Shown: positions 35,233 to 45,009 of the stretch, piece by piece
Layout of the letters: every line of letters begins with the position of its first letter
Numbering within the stretch: the stretch's first letter is position 1
Origin: Spisula solida
Taxonomy: Eukaryota; Mollusca; Bivalvia; Venerida; Mactridae
Assembly (NCBI GenBank): GCA_947247005.1
Contig: OX365962.1
Location: 5,243,201 to 5,307,200 of the forward strand
Length of the DNA: 64,000 nt
Direction of reading: 5' to 3'
Notes under the pieces: model-generated
Seen by the model: the letters and a program-made list of their open reading frames with translations, nothing else
What the model was told of the DNA's origin: nothing
Databases searched by the model: none
Position numbers and translations under genes: made by a program

Positions 35233-35364
35233 TCCTAGGATATATTCAATATAATTGTTGTAGGATAACTTGATTTGTCTTTTTATTTCATTTTTTAAGT
35301 GTATAAAGGCTTCCCTAGTTTTGTTCTTTTTGTCTTTTTTGTGTCTAATATAAAATTTATCTTT

Positions 35365-36084
35365 CTATCTCATGAGACGTTTTATAGATTGAGTAATCCA
35401 GGGTAAAGATCTTTTTTTACCTGTTCGTTTAGTGGGAATATAATTAGAAATACCTTTGCTAATAGCATCTGAGAAAATAGTCCAGAGTTCTTCAACAGAT
35501 TTGTTAGAGTGGTTTTCAAAGATATCATTTCTTACCTGATCCATGTAATGCTTAAATTTGTCCCAGTCGGCCTTTCTGTACAATGGGATATTTCTTGGAC
35601 TCTGGTGAGTTTCTATTGGTTTAAGATCAGCTAAGAAGGCGACTATGTCGTGATCTGATATACCAGGGAGTATATTCAAATTGTTTATCAGAGTGAAGTT
35701 AGATGTAAGGAAGAGATCCAAGGTGTTGTCACCTCTTGTACTTTGGTTTACCATTTGTGTAAGGTTAAAATCAGAAAGTAAGTCAATAAAATCTTCATAC
35801 AAACCCGCAAAACTGCAGCCAGGCTTCATCATTGGTGTGAAATCCTTATCACAGGTCAGTTTAGGGTAGTTAAAATCCCCCAATATCCAGAAGTTTCCTT
35901 TTAAGGTTCTAGTCATATCTAAAGATTTCCTTAATTCATTGGAGCTATGAGCATCCGATTCATTAGGTCGATAGTAAGCTGAGATATAAAGAGGTTTACA
36001 AGATTTGATGGCTAATTTGACCCATATAATTTCGCAGTCAGTTTTTAGTTGTTTCTGTTCTGTTGCTAAGATAGAATCTTTCAC
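35365..36084 (-). pseudogene. LINE endonuclease main part
   Basis: Continues the EN in the shifted frame: DCEIIWVKL, ISAYYRPNESD, WILGDFNYPKL (metal site), NTLDLFLTSN, LPGISDHDIVAFL (catalytic SDH). Ends at a single TAG after SIKRLMR, beyond which the same frame continues into the RT. Confidence 0.85.
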
Positions 36085-36926
36085 AAGAATAAATACTCCC
36101 CCCCCCCTTTGCTACCTCTATCTTGACGAAATGGTGTAAAGCCTAAGTGTTTAGGGAAAATTTCACAGTCTTTAATATCTTTATGCAACCAAGATTCTGT
36201 GCCAATCACTATGTCTGGTTTGTGGTGAGATAATAGTGCATGGAATTCTGCTTTTTTGTTTACAATGGATTGGCAATTTAATGATATAACTTTAAGTTTC
36301 GGAAGTAGTTCAGATTTATTGGTCGGCGTCTTGGTATGTTGTCTGTCAGTTATGTTGTGAGTCATGTCCCCGGTCGGTACATCTGATGTGTCATCCAGTA
36401 TACTAAAACTGTTATGAGAAGATATGCTAGATATCGATAGGGACAACGGTGCAGAATGGTTGACTGCATCACAGTGTGAACAAGCCCATGAGAATGAAAC
36501 GTCACATGCTTGAAAATCACTATATTCTGCAGGTGTGACGTTTTGACAGTTAATGTGAAACCACTGTAAACAATGATCACATTCCAGGGCACTATCAGAG
36601 TCCTTAACCTCTTGTCCACACGAACCACATGGAAAATCATACTCAGGACCAGGGTTTTTCTCTACATCAGGGGACAAGGACAAGAGTAGGATGCATAGGT
36701 ATACCATGGACATCCTGGGTGATGGTTTCATGGGAGGGAATATTGTGAAATACCTCCGTATGCATTTCAATAAGCTTGCACAACAGTACAATTTAGATGG
36801 ACGTATACCATTTGTAAGTTTACCTATTCCTGCAGAATCGTTACAATCCGATAATGTATCAGGCCCTACATAAAACCTAAGGCAGAATGCAGTAATAACA
36901 ACGGGTAATAACATACCTGTAAACAT
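36081..36926 (-). pseudogene. LINE protein N-terminus: 2A motif, PHD finger, EN start
   Basis: 281 codons. Residues 78-94 run from a short hydrophobic stretch to SPDVEKNPGP. The next about 60 residues form a PHD-like finger (CGSCG, CDHC, WFHINC, WACSHC). From about residue 215 the endonuclease begins: LKVISLNCQSIVNKK, IVIGTESWL (catalytic Glu), RQDRGSKGGG. The frame then slips at the G run into a premature stop. Confidence 0.8.
36645..36671 (-). other. 2A-like ribosome-skipping motif
   Basis: Encodes PDVEKNPGP, matching the D(V/I)ExNPG-P consensus at which ribosomes skip the Gly-Pro bond. Skipping would release residues 1-93 as a leader and start the finger-EN-RT protein at Pro94. Confidence 0.8.
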
Positions 36927-36950
36927 CTTTCTGTGTAAACAGAGGAATCA

Positions 36951-37311
36951 AATATGGCGGCAATGGACTATAAATACAAATACAACACAGATACTATCCT
37001 AGATATAGAGCTGTATTGTTACGACGACCATTTCACAAATCTACGTTATACTATGGAATATAAGTCACGTATCCATTTTCTAGATCATTAAATTACGTAT
37101 TCGTCTCGAAATCACTCCAGTTCACGATTACCTCGTATAGTGGTTCGGAACACTCTAATTATCGATCTAAATACATGTATGTCAATTTAATGTATCATCA
37201 TATTACCTTATATACATGTACTTTCCAACGTTTCTATATTGATACCTGTCTTAATTACTTGCCGTTCCGAATCACTTTACGGATGACTCCCATGTTAGTT
37301 GGTGTACTCTG
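36951..37311. other. AT-rich spacer upstream of the promoter
   Basis: No open frame or repeat recognised between the LINE 5' end and the CRE at 37312. Confidence 0.35.
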
Positions 37312-37425
37312 TGACGTCATTGGTTCTACACCAAGACGTCACTCGGTGTAACGTCACATGACTGTTCTATCGTCACGTGGTACAAGGCTATATAAGCCGT
37401 AGGAATTTTCAGCTCGGTGTCAAAT
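37312..37425 (+). promoter_or_regulatory. TATA promoter with CRE, CCAAT and E-box sites
   Basis: In order: TGACGTCA full CRE (37312-37319), inverted CCAAT (ATTGG, 37319-37323), GACGTCAC (37335-37342), ACGTCA (37351-37356), CACGTG E-box (37374-37379), TATATAA (37389-37395). Spacing predicts transcription start near 37420. It is an unusually dense and well-ordered motif set for this AT-rich region. Confidence 0.6.
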
Positions 37426-37489
37426 CTTGTCCTGAACTCGGCAAAGGCAGTCCCCGTATTCTTAGTTCCAACTTCATTGAATCAGAAAG

Positions 37490-37510
37490 ATGGATCCTGC
37501 TACAACAGAG
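37490..37510 (+). CDS. Candidate first coding exon (MDPATTE), possibly PEMT exon 1
   Basis: About 70 nt after the predicted start site, AAAGATGG opens a frame of seven codons ending at GAG|GTAGTT, phase 0. The next acceptor that I can support on this strand in phase 0 is 47658 (PEMT), which would give MDPATTEIAMPKMLIDW. If unspliced, the frame ends after 56 codons with no recognisable protein. The link over a 10-kb intron full of transposons is inference. Confidence 0.4.
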
Positions 37511-37519
37511 GTAGTTATC

Positions 37520-38829
37520 CCAACGAATCTAAGTCTTATTCACACACTTGATAAGAATTATATTTACAATAGATCTACCGTACAACATGGAGTGGTTTCG
37601 GGGACGCCAATATTGTTTACGTTTTTATCCTTAGATATATATGTCGTACATGTCATTTCTCGTATTTAAAGAATCCTCATTAAACATGTAAACTGGTTAT
37701 GATCTTCGTTTTTGTGTTACGGACTCACTTCAATCTCCGAAGAGCCAACCGAACCCGTCATGGGAAATATTTACACTGCTATGGGGTCTACCGGGAACCT
37801 TTTGGGATTCGTTTATGCACTACGTGGTCGAGTTGTATGACGGGCCAGGCTGGGTAACAATATATCATATGTGCATGTAACATTATCTAGCTTGCCTCAA
37901 TGCACGACTACATTATGAGACAGTTTGACGAGGGTAAGACAGTAGTAGTGTAGATCCATTTTTAAATGTATACATTCATTCGTATCTAGATTTAGTTCTA
38001 AACAATAATTTCAGGATCGGACAACGTAAAATAACGTATAAAAGTGGACCAAATAAATATCTGTATTTATTCTTCCCAGGGAATATCAGAAACTGTGAAA
38101 TGCTTACATACATTAGCAAGCTAGCTGCGCTTAAAACAAACATTAGTTTCCATATTTATAATAAAATACACTATGAATGAGTACACCAATCCACTGATAT
38201 AGTCCTCCGTGTTGCAAAGGGAGTTAACCGATGCAGACATTTTGAAGATTCATTGTCCTCTGACCTAAAATCAAGCGTCTACTGACAAGCGTCTAGTGAT
38301 TGTTATCAAAGAGCAGACGCAAGCTCAAAGTCCCAAACTTTCCATCACGGTGTGTATCCATGTCATATGGGTTACCGAGAGATTGCTGTAGTGGGTTATC
38401 GCACATGAACTTTACAAATGTAAGCGTTAAATTTTATTTGCAATATATTTCCTGTTTGTTCCGATTTTGAACGAATTTTATGACTGACCGAACTTTTGTG
38501 AGCATCCGAAACGTGGCAAGTGATTTGTTTTTAACAGTTATCTTCATGTTTACGTGGTAAATGCATCGAAGTATAGTTTACAAACGTTGATGATATGTAT
38601 CTGACCGAGGTTGTCATTCCGGAATTGTTTATATTTTTATTGTTGCCACCTGCACTGGTTGGTTGGTTCTCGGCCTTATGTAGCCGCAATATCTTCACAG
38701 ATACTTGTCATATTCACAGGTAGTCGTCATATAAAGTCTCGCAGGTACTTTAATCAATTTAACTTATTAATTGCGCAGTGTGAAATTAAGTAGTAGGAAA
38801 TTATTGGTTAGTGTTGAATCTGTTGGTTG
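37520..38829. other. Non-coding sequence after the promoter
   Basis: No gene or clear element. A 56-codon continuation of the promoter-proximal frame ends at 37660; the rest is AT-rich and unrecognised. Confidence 0.4.
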
Positions 38830-41474
38830 CCGTCACAAAACTGCTTAATTCATTTAATAGTGACAGTTTGGCGGAACTGACTGACTGTGAAATCGTATGG
38901 TCCAAGGTGAAAACCTGGAAGAGTAAAGACCTATACCTTTGCTCATTCTACATGCCACACCGTCACATGAATGCCATCCGCCAACTAGAAGAGTCCATCC
39001 GTCAACTCACTAGCTCGGCCCGAGAGAAACACATCATACTAGCTGGCGACTTCAACTGCCCAGACATTGACTGGCCCAACCTTACTGTTAACAAGGGAGC
39101 AGCTGACAGAGAAGTCCAACAAGCCCTGATTGACTTGTCAAGTGAACACTGTCTCACCCAGGTTCACAACCAACCAACAAGAGACAACAACATGCTTGAC
39201 CTAGTATTCACCAACAACCCAACCATCGTGAAGACTTCAACTTCAGTTCCTGGCATCAGTGATCATGCTATGATTGTAACAGACATTACGATAGTACCAC
39301 AGGTCATCAAACAGAAACCCAGAAAGATACACATCTACTCCAAAGCCAACTGGGAGAACATCAAACAGGACTTGGTGAAGTTATCTGATACAATCACCAG
39401 TGAGGCTACCAACCATCAGTCCGACGTTCAGACGCTCTGGGACTCATTCAAAGAAGGCATCGAAAAGACAATGTCCATAAACATCCCAACCAAGATGAGC
39501 AAGAAGCGCAAATCACTGCCATGGCTGAGCAAGGATCTGAAGAAGATGACAAGACGCAAGGCCAGACTATACAACCAAGCCAAGAAGACAAACCAATGGG
39601 GCGACTTTAAGGCATACCAGAAGGAGTGTAAGAAGGCATTCAAGAAAGCTGAGATAAGTCACATCAACAACACAATCCAGAAAGGACTTGACAAACAGAA
39701 CTCCAAGCCATTCTGGAGGTACGTCAAATCACGGAGACAAGATAGTGTTGGTGTGGCTCCTCTTAAGAAGATGGGAAGACTACTGAATGACAGTAAGGAC
39801 AAGGCACAGATCCTGGTTGACCAGTTCAGATCGGTATTCACCAAGGACAACGGAGATACCCAGCTGCCCAACACCACCAAGAGTAGTCCAGAAACTATAC
39901 CTCCCCTCCGCATTACTACAAAAGGCGTTGAGAAACTCTTGTCAAACATCAACACTGCAAAGGCACAAGGACCTGACATGATCCCCAACTTAGTACTGAA
40001 GACCTGTGCACACCAGCTAGCACCTGCTCTCGCTTCCATCTTCCAGACCTCCGTAGATTCTGGAGCCCTCCCTACTGACTGGAGGAACGCCAATGTAGCG
40101 CCTGTCTTCAAGAAAGGTGATGTCCACCTAGCCGAAAACTACAGACCTGTTTCACTTACCTGCGTAACCTGTAAACTACTAGAGCACATCATCTGCAAAC
40201 ATATTATGACACACCTAGAAAACAACGACATCCTTACATCACTTAACCATGGATTCCGATCGGGCTACTCCTGCGAGACACAACTGGTTACAACCGTCCA
40301 CGATCTACTCACCAAAACAGACAAGGGCTCCCAGATCGACATGGCCATACTTGACTTCAGTAAGGCGTTCGATACTGTCCCCAACCGGAAGCTACTTCAC
40401 AAGCTAGAACAGTACGGCATCACAGGCAACATAAACCACTGGCTGAAGGACTTTCTCACCAACAGGAGCATGAAGGTCATAGTTGAGGGAGAGGAATCAG
40501 AAGCAGCCACCGTCGACTCCAGCGTACCCCAGGGCACAGTGCTCGGACCTCTTCTCTTCCTCTGCCACATCAATGATCTTCCAGAATCTGTCAAATCATC
40601 TGTGCGCCTCTTTGCGGATGACTGTCTTCTATATCGTACCATCCGGAGTGCCACAGACCACGAGATCCTGCAAAATGATCTCATGAAACTAGAAGAATGG
40701 GCTGAAACATGGGGTATGAGATTCAACGCTAAGAAATGCTACATCATGAGCATCAACCAGAAATCCAACAAGTTCTATCAGCTGGACAACCACATACTAA
40801 AACAAGTTCCAGAGAATCCATACCTAGGAGTCACCATATCAGAAGACTTGAAGTGGAGCTCTCACATCTCGAAAATCACCAAAAAGGCAAATTCCACCCT
40901 TGGCTTCTTACGAAGAAATCTCAAACACTGCCCTGAATCATGCCGAAAAACTGCTTTCCTATCCCTAGTCAGAACAACTCTGGAGTACAGCAGCATCATA
41001 TGGGATCCATACTACCAGAAGGATATAGACAAGCTAGAGAAGGTACAGAAACAGGCAGCCAGATTCATTACTGGGGATTATACCACCCGATCAGCTGGAT
41101 GTGTCACCCGGATGCTACGTGACCAGAAACTAACGCCGCTCGAGGACCGAAGGAAAGCGAACCGACTGGTGTTCTTCTTCAAGGTGGTCGAGGGGCTGGT
41201 GCCAGCCCTGCCGTGTAAAGACTATTTGACTCCTGTCCGCACCCATAAACGTAAAATCAAACCAAAAACATTTTCTGACCATACTACTTCGAACATTATT
41301 GAAAATCAAACAATAAACAATTCAAGGTGTTTCACACCAGTGCAGTGCAAATCAGTGCAATATAAGAACTCTTTCTTTCCAAAGACTATCCTAGACTGGA
41401 ATAAGCTAGAGGACAGTGTCGCCTGCATGAACAAAGTTGACAGCTTCAAAACAGCTGTTCTCAAGTGGGACTAA
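38811..41474 (+). CDS. LINE endonuclease/reverse transcriptase, 887 codons, 5'-truncated
   Basis: Residues 1-15 are probably host flank. EN: DCEIVW (25-30), LAGDFNCPDIDW (78-88, metal site), PTRDNNMLDLVF, GISDHAMIV (149-156, catalytic His). RT: AKAQGPDMIPN (383-393), NYRPVSLTC (443-451), LNHGFRSGYSCETQL (478-492), motif A ILDFSKAFDTVP (513-524), VPQGTVLGPLLFLCHIND (572-589), FADD (601-604), NPYLGVTI, then a C-terminal domain to 887. All RT catalytic residues are present and there are no stops. Without the EN N-terminus it could not nick target DNA by itself. Confidence 0.9.
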   Translation: MLNLLVAVTKLLNSFNSDSLAELTDCEIVWSKVKTWKSKDLYLCSFYMPHRHMNAIRQLEESIRQLTSSAREKHIILAGDFNCPDIDWPNLTVNKGAADREVQQALIDLSSEHCLTQVHNQPTRDNNMLDLVFTNNPTIVKTSTSVPGISDHAMIVTDITIVPQVIKQKPRKIHIYSKANWENIKQDLVKLSDTITSEATNHQSDVQTLWDSFKEGIEKTMSINIPTKMSKKRKSLPWLSKDLKKMTRRKARLYNQAKKTNQWGDFKAYQKECKKAFKKAEISHINNTIQKGLDKQNSKPFWRYVKSRRQDSVGVAPLKKMGRLLNDSKDKAQILVDQFRSVFTKDNGDTQLPNTTKSSPETIPPLRITTKGVEKLLSNINTAKAQGPDMIPNLVLKTCAHQLAPALASIFQTSVDSGALPTDWRNANVAPVFKKGDVHLAENYRPVSLTCVTCKLLEHIICKHIMTHLENNDILTSLNHGFRSGYSCETQLVTTVHDLLTKTDKGSQIDMAILDFSKAFDTVPNRKLLHKLEQYGITGNINHWLKDFLTNRSMKVIVEGEESEAATVDSSVPQGTVLGPLLFLCHINDLPESVKSSVRLFADDCLLYRTIRSATDHEILQNDLMKLEEWAETWGMRFNAKKCYIMSINQKSNKFYQLDNHILKQVPENPYLGVTISEDLKWSSHISKITKKANSTLGFLRRNLKHCPESCRKTAFLSLVRTTLEYSSIIWDPYYQKDIDKLEKVQKQAARFITGDYTTRSAGCVTRMLRDQKLTPLEDRRKANRLVFFFKVVEGLVPALPCKDYLTPVRTHKRKIKPKTFSDHTTSNIIENQTINNSRCFTPVQCKSVQYKNSFFPKTILDWNKLEDSVACMNKVDSFKTAVLKWD

Positions 41475-41560
41475 ACGTCTCCCACACTCCGCCGTTGTGT
41501 ATATGCCGAAAGGCCCTACAACGTATTTATCCAGATCCAGAACTCCTTCCATGGATCGTC
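38830..41560 (+). mobile_element. 5'-truncated LINE with intact EN(partial)-RT frame
   Basis: The insert starts inside the endonuclease (its first strand with the catalytic Glu is missing) and runs without a break to the stop at 41474. A short 3' region (TATATGCCGAAAGGCCCTAC) follows. Base composition is clearly richer in G+C than the flanks, suggesting a young insertion. Family is close in layout to the minus-strand LINE at 33.4-36.9 kb but a different lineage. No target duplication found. Confidence 0.88.
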
Positions 41561-42328
41561 TTGACCAGTAGTGAGAAGGAGTTTTTCAGTAATCTCTGTT
41601 TGTCTGATACCAAACATGTTGTGGAGATTGGCAAACAGCACCTCTGTCACCCGTCCCTAAATCTGCCACACTTTGTCCCTTTTTTCCACAGATATCTGTG
41701 GAAAATGTGTGGAAAAGTGTGGAAATCAGTGGCATTAACTGGCAAAGAGTGGAATGCCACACATTTAATTCAATAATGCCACCTGAGTGGCAAATCTGCC
41801 AGCAATTGTCATAGAATTTAAGTGGAAAACTTGTGGCAATCTGTGGAAATTGGAACTTGTATATTTTCAACTGTGGCAAATGTCTGGCAAAGTGTGGAAA
41901 TAATGGACTTAGTTCTTTTTCATGGGTGTATAAACTGTGGCAAAAATACTTAGAAATTTTCTGGTGTGGAAAAGAGTGGCAAAATGGAACATAGTCATTT
42001 TTTGTTAATTTTAGGGTTAGTTGATAGGTAAAATTCTCAAAGACGTACTTTGATTTCAGAAAGTATTCATGAATTGTCTACACTCGAAAATACAGTGTAA
42101 AATTTCAGAAAGTATTCATGAATTGTCTACACTCAAAAATACAGGCGTAAAATTTGTACTTAGGAAATTTTAACACTAACAGTTTGGTTGAAAATATACA
42201 TAGAGGATATTTAAAGAGTGTTGTGTTCATTATTGAATTAAAAAAATTACATATAACACTAAGGAAATTATCATAATTTGCTTATTATTCAGGCCTGTCT
42301 ACCACGATACATATGTATCTACCATGAT

Positions 42329-42407
<79 letters not shown>

Positions 42408-42408
42408 T
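42329..42408. repeat. (CAAT)n microsatellite
   Basis: About 19 repeats with one CAAC interruption, inside the 3.37-kb TIR element. Confidence 0.95.
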
Positions 42409-42949
42409 TGATGGTAAAATATTCTATTATGAAATGTTTTTAAATACTCACTGATTGATCAGACATGTATTTGAATAAACTTAGTAACTGACAAAATGTT
42501 CTTTATTATTATTTAAAAAGTTAGAAATCGAAATTGACATTTTAGTTTTTTTGTAATATTACAATGCTTGTATCTGTGATCAATTATCTAATATCCTAGC
42601 TATATATGATCTTTTCATGTAAACTCTGTGTACATACTCTTACACTCTGGCTTACACAGAGAGACTTTGCTGATAAGCCTTTTAACATTCTATACCAGAT
42701 GGCATGGATTATAACAGATGGTCATTGATTGCCTACTTTTAACAAGTATCCGGGTCAACAGTTAGTTTGAATGAGAACTCCATTGTTGTGTTGTTTATTT
42801 ACAAGCTTGGCACATTATTTGCTGGTATTTTGGTGTTTGTTATATGTGCAGATGTGATGTTTCATGAAGGAAGATTGAGTTTAATGACTTAAGTTTGTAA
42901 TTCACCGTTGGTTAGTGGTTACTAGCATAAACAATTGTGATTGTGAAGT

Positions 42950-44445
42950 ATGGATTGTTTGTGTTGGAGTTTTTCATTAAGAACAGCCAGCTTTCAACAG
43001 AAAGGAACAGTAGAAATGTAAGTTAGCTACATCAATTATTTTCATTGAATAACAAAAGTATTATTTTTAAGCTTCAACTTACTAAAACTCAACTTGAAGT
43101 ATACTAGCTGTGAGTAATTTATGCAATAAGTGGAGGCAAAAATAAATCTAAACCAATGAGAACAGTATTATCATTAAAAACCTAGGTTCAGTTTTGTACT
43201 ATAATTTATTTATCAATATTGTGTTCTGTTTTACAGAGTATTGGTCAAAATAACCTTGAAGTCAAGAAGAGATTAAATGGTTTCACACAGTGAATGGTTT
43301 CAATGTCTGACTACAATTACAATTTCAGGTAATGCTAGGGTCACAAAGCTTGTACGATATCCGTACGAATTTATCAACTCGTACGAGTTCACAATTTATA
43401 AAATCCTAACGGTTTTTGTATGTTCGTAGCGTCTGGTCACATCTCGTACGTACCACGAAATATCTATAGAGATGCACTCGTACGATGCTCGTACGAGTTA
43501 AGAAAATCCGTACGATGCCCGTACGAGTCTACGGTGTCCGTACGAGCTCCGTACGGACGCCGTGCGAGTTGGCCAAAATCAACTCGTACGGAGCTCGTAA
43601 GGAGCTCGTAGGGCAATTGTGACCTTAGCATAAGTAAAATTAATAAAATATAATGATGCTTATAATGGTTAATTTGTGTTGCAAGTTTAAAAGTTTTTGC
43701 TACTTACAAATCTAGCACTTGTCAAGTTTTGTAGAATTCTAGTGCAATGGAAAATTAAAAGCAATGAAAATTGAAGTATGACATTATCTTGGCAATGTAA
43801 AGTGATGTTTGACAATATAATATGCTGGGTAACATTTAAACTGCAAAATGTTACAATTTCGCTTCATTAAAGCACCTGTAATAAGCGAAATGTTGTGTTG
43901 CATTAGCGTTTTAAATTGTTATTTCAAATTGTGATGTCATGTTATCACAGGTTAACACAGGTCATGTGACATTTTTATTTTAAAAATACAGATTGAAAAG
44001 ACAACACACCGGCAGCCGATAACTAAATGTTGTTTGTAGTATCACTTGTTCCATTGCATCACATTATTTTGCATTATTGTGGTGCCAACATTTTGTTATA
44101 ATTTCGTATCATATTGTTGTAATGTCACTTTCAACTCTTGAATAGGTCCCTGACTTTTGAGTGATAGTGGCAACATAGTAGAGTGAAATGCAAAGGGGCT
44201 TCAGATGACATTAAACAGTCTTAACACTAATGCATTTTCATATAATATTGTGTATTAATACATATACTAGTAACAAATACACTGTTCAAGTACTAACTTT
44301 ATTTTGAACTTAACACGAAATTGATAAGCTAGATATTTATTATGTTGATTTTTATTTTCAGATAATGTTTTCTGATGTTGGACTAATGGTCTCATGAAGG
44401 AGTGAAATTGGTGACATATTCGGATACGAAATCACTGAATAAAGT
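42950..44445 (+). other. Candidate spliced transcription unit, short peptide or non-coding
   Basis: Three exons read from splice signals: exon 1 ending GAAAT|GTAAGT at 43017 (contains ATG at 42950), exon 2 43237-43328 (TTTTACAG acceptor, CAG|GTAA donor), exon 3 from 44362 (TTATTTTCAG) with AATAAA at 44438-44443. Joining exons 1 and 2 gives a 35-codon frame starting MDCLCWSFSLRTASF and stopping at 43274-43276. The exon 2 donor was the target of a MITE insertion, and its pre-insertion sequence reads CAG|GTAAGT, a perfect donor. Start site unknown. It may be part of the TIR element, a captured host fragment, or alternative exons of PEMT intron 1. Confidence 0.4.
43333..43630. mobile_element. 298-bp MITE with TAA target duplication, CGTACG-rich
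   Basis: TGCTAGGGTCACAA (43333-43346) against TTGTGACCTTAGCA (43617-43630), one mismatch. TAA occurs on both sides (43330-43332, 43631-43633), as for PIF/Harbinger. The interior has more than a dozen GTACGAG/CTCGTAC motifs, many forming CGTACG palindromes. Confidence 0.85.
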
Positions 44446-44654
44446 AGTTATTCTAAGGGAAAAATTCAGAAAACCACAAGAAAGTACATGTACTTGTCGA
44501 TTTTGTATTATACATACTTTAAATGTACATTCTCAAATCTCATTAAAAATGGTATGCTGGAAAAATTGTTGATTTTGATACTATCAATTAAAGTCTGGAA
44601 TTTTGTGGAAAAAATGCCAGAATGTGTTGCAAATGAAGTGGAAAAGTGTGGCAT

Positions 44655-44990
44655 TTAATGGAAAATGAATTTGCCAGTAAAAGTGTGGCAATGTGTGGAA
44701 AGTTGTCTAAATACTCCACACTTTGCCACAGTTTGTGGCAAATGAGTGGAAAAGTGTGGCGTTCTGTAGAAAATGAATTTGCCAGTTAAAGTGTGGCAAT
44801 GTGTGGAATATTGTCTAAATACTCCACACTTTGCCACAGTTTGTGGCAAATGACTGGAAAAGTGTGGCATTCTGTGGAAATCATGCTCTGGTCATGTTCT
44901 GTTAGTTTTTTTATTGCCATACTCGGTTGTGGCATTTTGTGGAAAACTGTGGAAAATTGTCTAAATACTCCACAAACTGGCAAAGTGTGG
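44655..44990. repeat. Right subterminal repeats of the 3.37-kb element
   Basis: A unit of about 108 bp (TTTGCCAGT, TGTGGCAATGTGTGGAA, TTGTCTAAATACTCCACAC, TTTGTGGCAAATG) is present two to three times. Each unit is partly self-complementary (TTTGCCACA/TGTGGCAAA). Confidence 0.75.
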
Positions 44991-45009
44991 AAAACTTAGG
45001 CAGATTTAG

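Larger units (their letters stand above)
33400..36950 (-). mobile_element. Near full-length LINE with PHD finger, 2A motif, EN and RT
   Basis: Minus strand, order: hydrophobic leader, 2A-like DVEKNPGP, PHD-type Cys/His finger, APE endonuclease, RT, C-terminal domain. Essentially one reading frame broken by a 10-G run (36097-36106), one in-frame stop (35365-35367), a one-base loss near 33800 and a further frame change near 33560. The 3' non-coding end fades near 33250-33400. The layout fits CR1-group elements; Odon and colleagues (2013) described 2A motifs in such APE-type LINEs. Confidence 0.88.

Noticed and set aside
41520..41650. Joining the + LINE tail (SSEKEFFSNL) and the minus RNase H fragment at 45010 as one LINE split by the TIR element
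   Set aside because: The pieces are in opposite orientations, so a simple insertion cannot explain them.
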